Below are positions 16,802-25,104 of a stretch of 64,000 nucleotides of DNA, piece after piece; the first letter of the stretch is position 1, and every line of letters starts with the position of its first letter. The notes below the pieces were generated by a model. The model saw only the letters and a list, made by a program, of their open reading frames with translations. It had not been told where the DNA came from and ran no database searches. The DNA comes from Belnapia moabensis DSM 16746 (GTDB taxonomy: Bacteria; Pseudomonadota; Alphaproteobacteria; Acetobacterales; Acetobacteraceae). The DNA is taken from NCBI RefSeq assembly GCF_000745835.1, contig NZ_JQKB01000011.1, forward strand, positions 1 through 64,000. Reading direction: 5' to 3'. The position numbers were made by a program, and so were the translations under genes.

Positions 16802-17130
16802 CTTGATGAACTCGATGGCGCCGCGGCTGGTTTGGCCGGTGCGGAGAAGCGTTGCGTCGGGCAGGCGAAGATCCCCCTCGCCCCGGAGCCTGCGGCAGAA
16901 CGCCCCCCCGCTTCAAGCAGCCGCGAGGAGGATTCAGGCCGCAGCCAGACCGGATTTGCCCAAAGAGAGATCATTTCGCCCCTCTTCTGGGCTCGAATCA
17001 GCGGCCATTCGCCCTGGACGGGCTTCACGGTCAGATCCGGCGTGAGATACTCCGCCGCCTGCCACACTGCGGCGACCGGGACTTCGCCTGGATAGTCGTG
17101 GAATGGGCCGAAGTGGGTGACGGCCGGCAT
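16798..17130 (-). CDS. Candidate 110-residue protein upstream of the ABC operon
   Basis: An open frame with ATG at 17130 preceded by GGAG at 5 bases, ending in a GTGA overlap with the ATPase start. The first 75 residues look protein-like (THFGPFHDYPGE, GEWPLIRAQKRGEMISLWANP) while the tail is low-complexity Pro/Ala/Ser. Third-position G/C is about 70 percent by rough count, lower than its neighbours. No family recognised. If the ATPase really starts upstream at CTG, the end of this frame is coincidental. Treat as possible. Confidence 0.35.
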   Translation of the reverse strand: MPAVTHFGPFHDYPGEVPVAAVWQAAEYLTPDLTVKPVQGEWPLIRAQKRGEMISLWANPVWLRPESSSRLLEAGGRSAAGSGARGIFACPTQRFSAPAKPAAAPSSSSR

Positions 17131-17305
17131 GGATGCTCCGCTTGTTCCCGCTTGCCAGCCGCAGTGCCGGGCCGTAATCCGCCCTGGTCATGACCTTTGC
17201 CTGCCGCGGCAGGGCGAACGGCAAGACCTCGGGCTTTGCCGGACACACCTCTCCATTGCAGGTCATCGTCATGCAGACGAACAAAGCGACGCAAGCAGTC
17301 TCGCC

Positions 17306-17557
17306 GTGACCACGCCCAATCCCGCCCATGCTGAACCGAGGGGCAACGCCTTGCTCGCCGCCCTCGGCGAGCGGCTCCGCATGCCGCACGCCCGGCGGGG
17401 GGTGGCTTCGCGCCGGCCGCATGCTGCGGAACGCCGCATCGCCTGTACCCTCGGTATTGTCGTGGAGGGATTGTCAGGCCGTATGGTGCGGCGCGAGGTG
17501 CTCCAGGCGAGTCTTGAGGCACTGCTCGGTGGGCTGCCACGGGAGACCGTCATATGA
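17306..17557 (+). CDS. Small protein upstream of a thioesterase, unknown function
   Basis: An 83-residue protein with GTG start at 17306; an internal ATG at 17381 with a GAGCGG site is an alternative that would give 58 residues. Its stop overlaps the start of the thioesterase gene as ATGA, which argues for real translation. The C-terminal part (residues about 40-83) is helical with RRIACTLGIVVEGLSG and REVLQASLEALLGGLP. No motif recognised. Confidence 0.5.
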   Translation: MTTPNPAHAEPRGNALLAALGERLRMPHARRGVASRRPHAAERRIACTLGIVVEGLSGRMVRREVLQASLEALLGGLPRETVI

Positions 17558-18045
17558 GCCTCGCCCCGCCCGGCTATCTTCGCCTGCCGGAGCATGCGCT
17601 GCCGATCTTCAACAGCCTGGTCGGCCCCTTCTGGGTGAAGCCGGAGGGCGAGGGCATCCTGCTCGGCTTCCACGTCGAGCTGCGCCACTGCAACCCGATG
17701 GAGCTCTGCCATGGCGGCATGCTGGCCGCCTTCGCCGACATCGTGCTGACGGGCGGCTGCAACCATGTGGCGCGGCTCCGGAGGTTCCTCGTCACCGTCA
17801 GCCTGGCGACGGATTTCATCGGACCGGCGCGCATCGGCGCCTGGGTGGAGGCGCGGCCGGAGGTGCTGAAGGTGACGCGCGGCATGCTCTTCGGCCAGTG
17901 CCTGGTGACGGCGGATGGCGAGCCGGTGCTGCGCGCCAGCGGCACCTTCCGCCATTCCGGCGACCCGGATCCGCGCTTCGACCGCATCGCCCGCCTGCTG
18001 GATGCTCAGGCGAGCGCGGCCTCCGCCTCCAGCGCAGCGCGGTAG
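17554..18045 (+). CDS. Hotdog-fold acyl-CoA thioesterase, PaaI type
   Basis: A 163-residue single hotdog domain. The helix-loop CNPMELCHGGMLAAFAD contains the HGG motif of the PaaI/YigI group, in which the following acidic residue activates water. It should hydrolyse an acyl- or aryl-CoA thioester in the cytoplasm. It is coupled by ATGA to the small gene before it and overlaps the convergent second thioesterase by 40 bases at the 3' end. The C-terminal SASAASA run is low complexity and lies in that overlap. Confidence 0.88.
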   Translation: MSLAPPGYLRLPEHALPIFNSLVGPFWVKPEGEGILLGFHVELRHCNPMELCHGGMLAAFADIVLTGGCNHVARLRRFLVTVSLATDFIGPARIGAWVEARPEVLKVTRGMLFGQCLVTADGEPVLRASGTFRHSGDPDPRFDRIARLLDAQASAASASSAAR

Positions 18046-18431
18046 CGCTCGGGCGCCGGGATCGGCTTCATCCGCGCCGCATCGACGAATGCACAGACCA
18101 GTTCCGCCTCATAGACCAGCCGCTCGCCAACCCACCCCGTCACCGCGAAGCGCAGCGAGGAGCCGCCCAGGCGGGTCAGCCGTACCGTGCTCACCAGCGT
18201 GTCGCGCGGCGTGACGGGGCTGCGGAAATCCATCTGCACATGGACGAAGGGCGTGCCGATGCCCTCATCCACATTCATCTCGTACCAGCCGGTGCCGAGC
18301 CGGTCCTGGAACCAGCGCTCCACCGCCTCCATGGCGAAGTCGAGGAAGCGCGCGGTATAGGCGATGCGCGCCGCATCGGTCTCGCCCCAGGTGATGCGAC
18401 GGGTATGGGTGAAGACCTCGGTAGGTTTCAA
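18006..18431 (-). CDS. Hotdog-fold acyl-CoA thioesterase, 4-hydroxybenzoyl-CoA thioesterase type
   Basis: A 141-residue thioesterase whose WGETDAARIAYTARFLDFAM motif contains the catalytic aspartate and the Y-x-xR-F-D pattern of the 4HBT group. Benzoyl-CoA thioesterases of box clusters look like this, and the gene directly follows a BoxA-like remnant on the same strand. I start at TTG 18431, the first codon with family similarity; an ATG at 18488 adds 19 unlike residues and has no ribosome site. It overlaps the convergent PaaI-type gene. Confidence 0.82.
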   Translation of the reverse strand: MKPTEVFTHTRRITWGETDAARIAYTARFLDFAMEAVERWFQDRLGTGWYEMNVDEGIGTPFVHVQMDFRSPVTPRDTLVSTVRLTRLGGSSLRFAVTGWVGERLVYEAELVCAFVDAARMKPIPAPERYRAALEAEAALA

Positions 18432-18606
18432 CGTGATGACGCCCTTGCTTCCGCATCCGGCCGCGCAGCCTAGGCCAATCGATGCCATGCTCGCGCCCGA
18501 TCGCCCCGGGCGCCTCCTCCACGTCGGCCTTCAGCCAGCGCAGCCCGCAGACATGGATATGGGTGGAGGGCTTGCGGAGCAATGCGGCAAGTGCCGGCAC
18601 CCATAG
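18421..18606 (-). pseudogene. C-terminal remnant of a BoxA-like FAD/NADPH reductase
   Basis: About 60 codons in one frame read ALLRKPSTHIHVCGLR, then VEEA, HGIDWPRLR and finally HHVETY. That is the C-terminus of ferredoxin-NADP-reductase-like proteins such as BoxA of the aerobic benzoyl-CoA epoxidase, which end in VETY. Nothing upstream in this or another frame continues into the FAD or NADPH domain, and the frame runs past VETY without a stop. I take it as a decayed gene end. The overlap with the thioesterase start reproduces the usual tight spacing of such operons. Confidence 0.6.
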
Positions 18607-18911
18607 GCTCGGGTCCGGCACGGGAGCTGGCGGTGCCGCGCCGGGCATCTAAGGGGCCGTCCTCCGTGAGCTGCGCGGGTGGGTGTTGCCGGCGCTCGGC
18701 GGGATGCCGCGCGACGAGGTGGTCGGCTCCGATCGGGACGATGCCGGGTGGCGGGCGGGGGTGGTTCCTCGCGCCGGGTCGCCCGTGCGATGGTGCTCCT
18801 CATGCCGCCCCTCCCTCGATGCGGAGGAGGCGGCGGACAAGGCTTCGCTCAATGGCCGGGCCGCCGATGCCGAGCGGCCTCAGGCAATAACGATACGGAG
18901 GTGCTGACGCC
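18607..18911. other. Intergenic region before the thiolase gene
   Basis: No convincing gene. Frames on both strands are Arg/Pro/Gly-rich and look like non-coding GC-rich DNA. GGAGG at 18898-18902 serves the thiolase ATG at 18912. The rest may be decayed remains of the BoxA-like gene and its neighbours, but I see no recognisable motif. Confidence 0.5.
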
Positions 18912-20192
18912 ATGAATGCTCCTGTTTCGATGACCGAGGCGCCGGACTGGGCGCGCTACGCCGCCGGCGCCATGGTCGAGACCTTCGCCGATGCGGTGCT
19001 CGCCGGCGGGGCGCGGACGCCCTTCACCGACCTGAACGGGGCGCTGGCCGCCGTCTCGCCGACCGATCTCGGCATCCATGCGGCGCGGGCGGCGATCGCG
19101 CGGGCGGGCATCGACCCGAAGCGGATCGGCACCACCGTCGCCGGCAACTGCACCCAGGCGAGCTTCGACGCGCTCTTCTTCGCCCGCCATATCGGCCTCT
19201 ATGCAGGGATGGCCGATGACAAGCCGGCGCATGGCGTGCAGCGGCTCTGCACCACCGGCTTCGAGGCCATCGCCCAGGCGGCGCGGGCGACCAGCACCGG
19301 GCAGGTGGATGTCGCGCTCGCCGTCGGGACGGAGAGCATGAGCCGGGCGCCGGTGGCCAGCTTCACCTCGCGCGGCGGCTTCGGCCTCGGGCAGGTGGAG
19401 TTCAAGGACTTCCTCTGGGAGGCGCTCTACGACACGGGCTGCTCGACCGCGATGGGCGGGACGGCGGAGAACCTCGCCAGGCTGCATGGCATCAGCCGCG
19501 AGGAGACGGATGCCTATGCGGCAGCGAGCTTCGCGCGGGCGCTGGAGGCGCAGAAGGCGGGGCGGTTCGGCGAGGAGATCGCGCCCGTCACCGAGGCCGT
19601 CTTCGAGGGGCCGGGGCTGAAGGCGCGGCGGCTGAAGCTGCCGAAGAAGGTCGATGTCGTCTCGGCCGACAGCCATGTCCGGCCGACGCCGATCGAGGTG
19701 CTGGCGAAGCTCCAGCCCGTCTTCGGCGGCGTGCAGACCGGTGGCAACAGCAGCGCCATCGTCGATGGGGCGGCAGCGGTCGTCGTCACCACCGGCAAGG
19801 CGGCGGGCGAAGGCGGGGCGGTGCCGCTCGGCCGCGTCGTGGCCGCCGCGGTGGCAGGGGTGCCGGCGGAGGTGATGGGCATCGGGCCGGTGCCGGCGGC
19901 GATCGCGCTCATGCGGAAGCTCGGGCTTTCGATCGCGGATATCGACCTGTTCGAGATCAACGAGGCCTTTGGTGCGCAGGCCGAGGCGGTCCGGCGCGCG
20001 CTCGGCGTGTCGCATGACCGGTTCAACGTGAATGGCGGGGCGATCGCCTTCGGCCATCCGCTGGCGGCGACCGGCGTGCGCTGCGTGCTGTCGCTGGCCA
20101 TGGAGCTGAAGCGGCGCGGGCTGAAGCGCGGCATCGCCGGCGCCTGCGCGGGTGGCGGGCAGGGCATGGCGGTGCTGGTCGAAGTCGCTTGA
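18912..20192 (+). CDS. Acetyl-CoA acetyltransferase (thiolase)
   Basis: A 426-residue thiolase. The nucleophile is C113 in QRLCTTGFEA, the second site is NEAFGAQ, then GGAIAFGHPLAATGVR with the catalytic histidine, and the C-terminal CAGGGQGMA has the activating cysteine. The nucleophile context CTTG differs from the usual CGSG. An N-terminal extension of about 20 residues precedes the first strand. It forms or cleaves 3-ketoacyl-CoA, in beta-oxidation or ketone/aromatic breakdown. It is coupled by TTGA to the thioesterase gene that follows. Neighbouring thioesterases suggest an acyl-CoA or aryl-CoA catabolic cluster. Confidence 0.92.
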   Translation: MNAPVSMTEAPDWARYAAGAMVETFADAVLAGGARTPFTDLNGALAAVSPTDLGIHAARAAIARAGIDPKRIGTTVAGNCTQASFDALFFARHIGLYAGMADDKPAHGVQRLCTTGFEAIAQAARATSTGQVDVALAVGTESMSRAPVASFTSRGGFGLGQVEFKDFLWEALYDTGCSTAMGGTAENLARLHGISREETDAYAAASFARALEAQKAGRFGEEIAPVTEAVFEGPGLKARRLKLPKKVDVVSADSHVRPTPIEVLAKLQPVFGGVQTGGNSSAIVDGAAAVVVTTGKAAGEGGAVPLGRVVAAAVAGVPAEVMGIGPVPAAIALMRKLGLSIADIDLFEINEAFGAQAEAVRRALGVSHDRFNVNGGAIAFGHPLAATGVRCVLSLAMELKRRGLKRGIAGACAGGGQGMAVLVEVA

Positions 20193-20605
20193 GCGAGTTC
20201 ACCAGGAGCTTCCTCGTCCATTGGAATGATTGCGATCCGGCGCGGATCGTCTTCCATGCCAATTTCATCCGCTGGATGGATGAGGGCTTCACCGACATGT
20301 CCCGGGCGCGCGGCGTGGATTTCGCCGCGATGGCCGAGGCCGATCCGCATTTCCGCGGCTCGCCGCTGGTGGATCTGCGCTGCGCCTTCCGGGCGCCGGC
20401 GCGCTTCGCCGACATGCTGGAACACAGGATCGCGCCGCCCGCCTTCACGGGTGGGCGGGCCTTCCGGCTGGCGCATCGGTTTCTCCTGGCGGATGGGACG
20501 CTGGTCGCCGAGGGCGAGCAGACGCGCATCTGGGGGCGGGACGAGGGCGAAGGTCTCAGGGCGGTGCAGATGCCGGAGGAGATCCGGGCCAAGCTGCAGG
20601 GGTAG
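20189..20605 (+). CDS. Hotdog-fold thioesterase, YbgC/4HBT type
   Basis: A 138-residue thioesterase starting at TTG that overlaps the thiolase stop by four bases. The VHWNDCDPARIVFHANFIRWMDEG motif has the catalytic aspartate of the YbgC/4-hydroxybenzoyl-CoA thioesterase group. Translation coupling with the thiolase suggests that it hydrolyses a CoA ester from the same pathway or salvages CoA. A hairpin terminator follows the stop at once. Confidence 0.88.
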   Translation: MSEFTRSFLVHWNDCDPARIVFHANFIRWMDEGFTDMSRARGVDFAAMAEADPHFRGSPLVDLRCAFRAPARFADMLEHRIAPPAFTGGRAFRLAHRFLLADGTLVAEGEQTRIWGRDEGEGLRAVQMPEEIRAKLQG

Positions 20606-20607
20606 TG

Positions 20608-20632
20608 TTGGGGAAGGCGCTGCCTTCCCCAA
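20608..20632 (+). terminator. Perfect 11-pair hairpin after the thiolase/thioesterase unit
   Basis: TTGGGGAAGGC and GCCTTCCCCAA form an exact 11-pair stem around a 3-base loop, three bases past the stop. No T run follows. It may act as a terminator or a dispersed intergenic hairpin. Confidence 0.55.
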
Positions 20633-20922
20633 GCCTCATCCGCCCGGCCTGGACCGACGCAGGCACAGTGACGCTTGAAATCTTTAGGACTGGCCGCGGC
20701 TAAGCCTTTGGTCCGGCTCCTGTTCCGTGCAGGATTTTAGGTTTTGAGGATTTGAAGCGATACTCCTGGGGGCTGGATGCGGTTCGGGAGTAGGCGGCCA
20801 TTCCTATACCGGCGACGAGCCCGGATGGCAACGAAAACTCGCCGTCGAGCGGTCATGCGTCAGGCCGGTTGCCGGCGCGACGCATGTCCGGCCTGGGCGG
20901 CGACCTGCGCTATGCTGCGCCG
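20633..20922. other. Intergenic region with an AT-richer patch
   Basis: No gene seen. The stretch around 20680-20770 is clearly less GC-rich than its surroundings and contains runs such as GATTTTAGGTTTTGAGGATTTG. It separates the thiolase unit from the acetyltransferase and may hold that gene's promoter or a trace of transferred DNA. Confidence 0.4.
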
Positions 20923-21396
20923 ATGGCAACTCCCTCCGCTTCCATCCGACGCCTCGGGCCTGCGGATGTCGCCCTCCTGCAGGCGCTGAATGCCGTGTTC
21001 GCCGAGGCCTTCGGCGACCGCGACACCTACCAGGGCGCGCCGCCGACAGCGGCTTATCTCGAGGGCTTGCTCGCCAGGGAGCATGTCATTGTCCTCGTGG
21101 CCCTTGCCGAGGGGGAGGTCCTGGGTGGCCTCGTCGCCTACGAGTTCGATAAATTCGAGCGGATGCGGCGCGAGGTCTACATCTACGACCTTGCCGTCGC
21201 CGAGCGGCACCGGCGGCGGCATCTGGCGACCGCGCTGATCGAACGGCTGCGCGGCATTGCGGCGCAGCGCGGCGCCTGGGTCGTCTTCGTGCAGGCGGAT
21301 CATGGCGACGACCCGGCCATCGCCCTCTACGAGACGCTCGGCGCCCGCGAGGAGGTCCTGCATTTCGACATCGAGGTTGGGCCGGGGTCTGGTTAG
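20923..21396 (+). CDS. AAC(3)-I-like aminoglycoside 3-N-acetyltransferase (GNAT family)
   Basis: A 157-residue GNAT acetyltransferase closely resembling the AAC(3)-I family: an EVYIYDLAV strand, the acetyl-CoA loop ERHRRRHLATALI (canonical Q/R-x-x-G replaced by RRRHLA), then VQADHGDDPAIALYE and the ending REEVLHFDIE. These blocks match the known gentamicin 3-N-acetyltransferases almost word for word as I remember them. I start at the ATG at 20923; an upstream start adds 18 unlike residues. It stands alone with no integron or transposon signs, so it looks chromosomal. Whether it confers resistance or acts on another amine is not shown by sequence. Confidence 0.85.
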   Translation: MATPSASIRRLGPADVALLQALNAVFAEAFGDRDTYQGAPPTAAYLEGLLAREHVIVLVALAEGEVLGGLVAYEFDKFERMRREVYIYDLAVAERHRRRHLATALIERLRGIAAQRGAWVVFVQADHGDDPAIALYETLGAREEVLHFDIEVGPGSG

Positions 21397-21405
21397 GCCC
21401 CGGCC
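21380..21405. terminator. Hairpin between convergent genes
   Basis: GGCCGGGG at 21380 and CCCCGGCC at 21398 form an 8-pair stem around a 10-base loop that contains the acetyltransferase stop codon. It sits between convergent genes and could stop transcription from both sides. No T run. Confidence 0.45.
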
Positions 21406-21421
21406 GGTCAGGCGCAGGCCG

Positions 21422-22201
21422 TCAGCCGGCGACGACCCAGGGCATCTCCAGGGCGCCGAGGCCCAAGGGACGGTCGCCCTCGATGCGGACGCGTTGCAGG
21501 GCATCGGCCGGGGCGCCGGTGTGGAGCACCGTGCGATTGTCCCAGAGGATCAGGTCGCCGGGCTGCCAGGCATGGCGCCAGGTGACGGCGGGCGCGGTCG
21601 CGGCGGCGAAGAGGGCCGAAAGGAGCCGGGCGCTCTCGCCGGCGGGCAGGTTCAGGATGCGGCGGGTGAAGGCCGGGTTGACGAAGAGGGCCCCCTCCCC
21701 CGTCACCGGATGGCTGCGGACGACCGGGTGCTCGGCGAGGCGGCCGTGATGGGCGTGCTCGGCGCGCAGCTCCTCCGCGCGGCGGCGGAGGCCGGCGGGC
21801 AGCAGGGCCAGGGCGGCGCGTTGGTCGGCGAAGGCGATCTCGGTGGCCTCGGCCGCCGGGGCGTGGGCGAGGCAGGCGAGGCTCGGTTCGGCCTCATGAG
21901 TGTGGTCGGCATGCCAGGCGGCGCCGGGGGGCGCCTCGCCCTCCGGGATGCCGGCGACAACGCGGAGGGCGGGCGGCAGCAGCATGCTGCGGCGGTCGAG
22001 CAGCGGCGCCTCGACCGCGGCGAGGCCGGCGGCGAAGGCCGATTGCGCCTCGGGGCTCAGGCGCTGGCCGCGGAACAGCAGCACGGCATGCTCGAGGAAG
22101 GCATCGTGCAGGACTTCGAGCGTCGGCGCGTCGAGCGGGGCGGCGAGGTCGAGGCCGGTGACCTCGGCGGCGAAGGCGGGGTGAAGGGGCGTGATCTGCA
22201 T
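21422..22201 (-). CDS. TauD/TfdA-family Fe(II)/2-oxoglutarate dioxygenase
   Basis: A 259-residue dioxygenase. The iron triad is H97-x-D99 (WHADHT) and H227 (NRTVLHTG); the 2-oxoglutarate arginine is R237 or R239 in QRVRIEGDRPLG. The start at 22201 (MQITPLHPAFAAEVTGLDL) matches how TauD-like proteins begin; a longer upstream frame is unlike. Such enzymes hydroxylate sulfonates, aryloxy acids or sulfate esters to release sulfite, sulfate or another product. Divergent placement beside a sulfate transporter operon suggests sulfur scavenging from an organosulfur compound, but no dedicated sulfonate transporter is beside it. Confidence 0.9.
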   Translation of the reverse strand: MQITPLHPAFAAEVTGLDLAAPLDAPTLEVLHDAFLEHAVLLFRGQRLSPEAQSAFAAGLAAVEAPLLDRRSMLLPPALRVVAGIPEGEAPPGAAWHADHTHEAEPSLACLAHAPAAEATEIAFADQRAALALLPAGLRRRAEELRAEHAHHGRLAEHPVVRSHPVTGEGALFVNPAFTRRILNLPAGESARLLSALFAAATAPAVTWRHAWQPGDLILWDNRTVLHTGAPADALQRVRIEGDRPLGLGALEMPWVVAG

Positions 22202-22333
22202 GGCGGCGTGTGTCCGGGCGAGAAGGGTGAGGAATGGGTGCGCGTCAGGGTCGACAGCGCATTCGTCCGCATCCCTGGCTTCGGCCCCATTGCATTCCAC
22301 GCTTCATCCTGTCGGCCATGGCGATTATCCACG

Positions 22334-22351
22334 ATCCATGATGGATATAAT
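22334..22351 (+). promoter_or_regulatory. Consensus -10 element overlapping an inverted repeat, before the sulfate transport operon
   Basis: ATCCAT-G-ATGGAT is a perfect inverted repeat at 22334-22346, and the exact consensus TATAAT follows at 22346-22351. No good -35 element lies 15-19 bases upstream, so the promoter is probably activator-dependent or repressed at the repeat. It lies about 125 bases before cysP in the region divergent with the dioxygenase gene. A CysB-like regulator is an obvious candidate but this is inference. Confidence 0.4.
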
Positions 22352-22475
22352 GGACATTGCACGACGGGACGCAAGGATGATTCCGTCACGTTGAAGCGTT
22401 CAACCCGACAGAAGCCGGTTGAATTTACCGATCAGGGATTGTTAATCATGGGCCAGATGTCAGCCGGAGGCCGCC

Positions 22476-23483
22476 ATGTCCGTCCGTCTTGCCCGCCGGT
22501 CCCTGCCCGGCCTCGCCCTGGGGCTCGCCGCGCCGGCGCGGGCGCAGGGCGGAGGGCCGCTGCTGAATGTCAGCTACGACCCGACGCGGGAATTCTACCG
22601 GGCCTATAATGGCGCCTTCGCGCAGTGGTGGCGGGAGAAGTCGGGCCAGGCCGTGCGGGTGAACACCTCGCATGGCGGGTCGGGGCGGCAGGCGCGGGCG
22701 GTGATCGACGGGTTGGCGGCGGATGTCGTCACGCTGGCCCTGGCCTATGACATCGACGCCATCGCCGAGCGCGGGCTGATCGCGCCGGACTGGCAGCGGC
22801 GGCTGCCGGAGAACAGCGCGCCCTATACCAGCACCATCCTGTTCCTCGTCAGGAAGGGCAACCCGAAGGGCATTCGCGAGTGGGGCGACCTGGTGAAGCC
22901 GGGGGTGGGCGTCATCACGCCCAACCCGAAGACCTCCGGCGGGGCGCGGTGGAATTACCTGGCGGCCTGGGCCTGGGCGCGGCGCAATGCCGGAGGCGAT
23001 GCGGGGGCGGCGGAGTATCTGGGGCGGCTGCTGCGCAACGTGCCGGTGCTCGATGCCGGGGCGCGCGGCTCGACGACCAGCTTCGCGCAGCGGGCGCAGG
23101 GCGACGTGCTGCTGGCCTGGGAGAACGAGGCGCATCTGGCCTTCGCGGAATTCGGCGAGGGGCAGTTCGAGATCGTGGTGCCGAGCCTCTCCATCCTCGC
23201 CGAGCCGCCGGTGGCCGTGGTCGACCGCAATGTCGACAGGCGTGGGACGCGGGCGGTGGCGGAGGCCTATCTGGAGCATCTCTACTCGCCCGAGGCGCAG
23301 GCGCTGGCGGCGAAGCACCATTACCGGCCACGCGACCGGGCGGCGCTGGCGGCGGCGCGGGCCACCTTCCCCGACCTGCCGCTGGTGACGGTGGATGCCG
23401 AGTTCGGCGGCTGGGCGGAGGCACAGCGGGCGCATTTCGCCGATGGGGGCAGCTTCGACCGGCTGTACCAGCCGGGGCGATGA
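22476..23483 (+). CDS. cysP: Sulfate/thiosulfate ABC transporter binding protein
   Basis: A 335-residue periplasmic binding protein with a short signal peptide (cleavage near ARAQ). Motifs of the sulfate-binding family are plain: [44 protein letters not shown] and the C-terminal EFGGW. GGAGG lies 5 bases before the ATG. First gene of a four-gene operon with overlapping starts. Binds sulfate or thiosulfate in the periplasm and delivers it to CysT/CysW. Confidence 0.95.
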   Translation: MSVRLARRSLPGLALGLAAPARAQGGGPLLNVSYDPTREFYRAYNGAFAQWWREKSGQAVRVNTSHGGSGRQARAVIDGLAADVVTLALAYDIDAIAERGLIAPDWQRRLPENSAPYTSTILFLVRKGNPKGIREWGDLVKPGVGVITPNPKTSGGARWNYLAAWAWARRNAGGDAGAAEYLGRLLRNVPVLDAGARGSTTSFAQRAQGDVLLAWENEAHLAFAEFGEGQFEIVVPSLSILAEPPVAVVDRNVDRRGTRAVAEAYLEHLYSPEAQALAAKHHYRPRDRAALAAARATFPDLPLVTVDAEFGGWAEAQRAHFADGGSFDRLYQPGR

Positions 23484-24298
23484 GGCGGCGCTCGGCGCTG
23501 CCGGGGCTCGGCCTGGCGCTCGGCATCACCTGGCTGTGGCTGGGGCTGATCGTGCTGGTGCCGCTGGCGGCGCTGATGCTGCGGCCCTGGGAGCTGGGGG
23601 TGGCCGGCGTCTGGGCGAGCGTGACGGAGCCGCGGGTGGTGGCGGCGCTCGGCCTGTCCTTCGGGGCGGCGCTGGGGGCGGCGCTGGTCGACCTGCCGCT
23701 CGGGCTGCTGATCGCCTGGGTGGTGGTGCGGTACCGCTTCCCCGGGCGGCGGGTGCTGGATGCGGCGATCGACCTGCCCTTCGCGTTGCCGACAGCCGTC
23801 GCCGGGCTGGCGTTGACCGCCCTCTATGCGCCGAACGGGTGGCTGGGGGCGCCGCTGGCGGAGATGGGGGTGAAGGTGGCTTTCACGCCGCTCGGGGTCG
23901 CCGTGGCGCTGGCTTTCGTCGGGTTGCCCTTCGTCGTGCGGATGGTGGAGCCGGTGCTGCGCGACCTGGGGCCGGAGGCGGAGGAGGCCGCCGCCGTGCT
24001 GGGGGCGACGCGGTGGCAGGCCTGGCGGCTTGTGGTGCTGCCGGCGCTGGGGCCGGCGCTGGTCTCGGGGGTGGCGCTCGCCTTCGCGCGCGCCGTCGGG
24101 GAGTATGGCAGCGTGATCTTCATCGCCGGGAACCGGCCGATGGAGAGCGAGATCGCGCCGCTGCTGATCGTCGCCCGGCTGGAGCAGTATGATTATGCCG
24201 GGGCGGCGGCGCTGGGGCTGGCGATGCTGGTGCTGTCCTTCGCCTTTCTCGTGGTGTTCGGGCTGATGCAGCGGCGGCTGCGGCGGGGTGTCGCTTGA
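23480..24298 (+). CDS. cysT: Sulfate ABC transporter permease CysT
   Basis: A 272-residue permease whose ATG overlaps the cysP stop as ATGA. It has six predicted helices and the EAA loop [21 protein letters not shown] near residues 165-190. [13 protein letters not shown] and [13 protein letters not shown] are typical of sulfate/molybdate permeases. Works as heterodimer with CysW. Confidence 0.95.
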   Translation: MRRRSALPGLGLALGITWLWLGLIVLVPLAALMLRPWELGVAGVWASVTEPRVVAALGLSFGAALGAALVDLPLGLLIAWVVVRYRFPGRRVLDAAIDLPFALPTAVAGLALTALYAPNGWLGAPLAEMGVKVAFTPLGVAVALAFVGLPFVVRMVEPVLRDLGPEAEEAAAVLGATRWQAWRLVVLPALGPALVSGVALAFARAVGEYGSVIFIAGNRPMESEIAPLLIVARLEQYDYAGAAALGLAMLVLSFAFLVVFGLMQRRLRRGVA

Positions 24299-25104
24299 GG
24301 CGGCCGACCGAGGAGGCGCCCTGGCTGCGCTGGGTGTTGTGCCTGGCGGCGGTGGGGGTTGCCGTGCTGTTCCTGGTGCTGCCGCTGGTGGCGGTGTTTG
24401 CCGAGGCTTTCCGGCGGGGGTGGGGGCCGGTCGCTAAGTCACTTAGCGATCCGGATGCGCTGGCGGCGGTCCGGCTCACCCTGCTGGTCGCGGCGATCGC
24501 GGTGCCGGTCAACCTGGTGGGCGGGGTGGCGGCGGCCTGGGCGATCGCCAAATTCGACTTCCCCGGCCGGCGGCTGCTGATGGTGCTGATCGAGCTGCCC
24601 TTCTCGGTGTCGCCGGTGATTTCGGGGCTCGTCTATGTGCTGGTCTTCGGGGCGCAGGGGTGGCTCGGGCCCTGGCTCGAGGAGCGGGGGGTGCAGGTTG
24701 TCTTCGCCCTGCCGGGGATCGTGCTGGCGACGATCTTCGTCACCTTCCCCTTCGTGGCGCGGACGCTGATCCCGCTGATGCAGGACCAGGGGCGGACGGA
24801 GGAGGAGGCGGCGGCGACACTTGGGGCCGGTGGGTGGCGGATGTTCCTGCATGTGACGCTGCCGAATATCCGATGGGCCTTGCTGTCGGGCGTGCTGCTC
24901 TGCAATGCGCGGGCGATGGGGGAATTCGGGGCGGTGTCGGTCGTCTCAGGGCATGTCAGGGGGGAGACCAACACGATGCCGCTGCATGTCGAGATCCTCT
25001 ACAACGAGTACCAATTCGTCGCGGCCTTCGCGGTGGCGGGGCTGCTCGCGCTGCTGGCGCTGGTGACGCTGGCCGCCAAGGCGATGCTGGAGCGGGCGGG
25101 GTGA
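24295..25104 (+). CDS. cysW: Sulfate ABC transporter permease CysW
   Basis: A 269-residue permease with TTG start overlapping the cysT stop (TTGA). It has the EAA loop [21 protein letters not shown] and the CysW signature [19 protein letters not shown] with [10 protein letters not shown] near the end. Partner of CysT in the sulfate importer. Confidence 0.95.
   Translation: MRRPTEEAPWLRWVLCLAAVGVAVLFLVLPLVAVFAEAFRRGWGPVAKSLSDPDALAAVRLTLLVAAIAVPVNLVGGVAAAWAIAKFDFPGRRLLMVLIELPFSVSPVISGLVYVLVFGAQGWLGPWLEERGVQVVFALPGIVLATIFVTFPFVARTLIPLMQDQGRTEEEAAATLGAGGWRMFLHVTLPNIRWALLSGVLLCNARAMGEFGAVSVVSGHVRGETNTMPLHVEILYNEYQFVAAFAVAGLLALLALVTLAAKAMLERAG

Noticed and set aside
16934-17422. 162-codon minus-strand frame upstream of the ABC operon
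   Set aside because: No recognisable domain, low-complexity Arg/Ser/Gly content and overlap with a better candidate in another frame.
20777-20989. 70-codon frame before the acetyltransferase
   Set aside because: Overlaps the acetyltransferase start in another frame and has noise-like composition.
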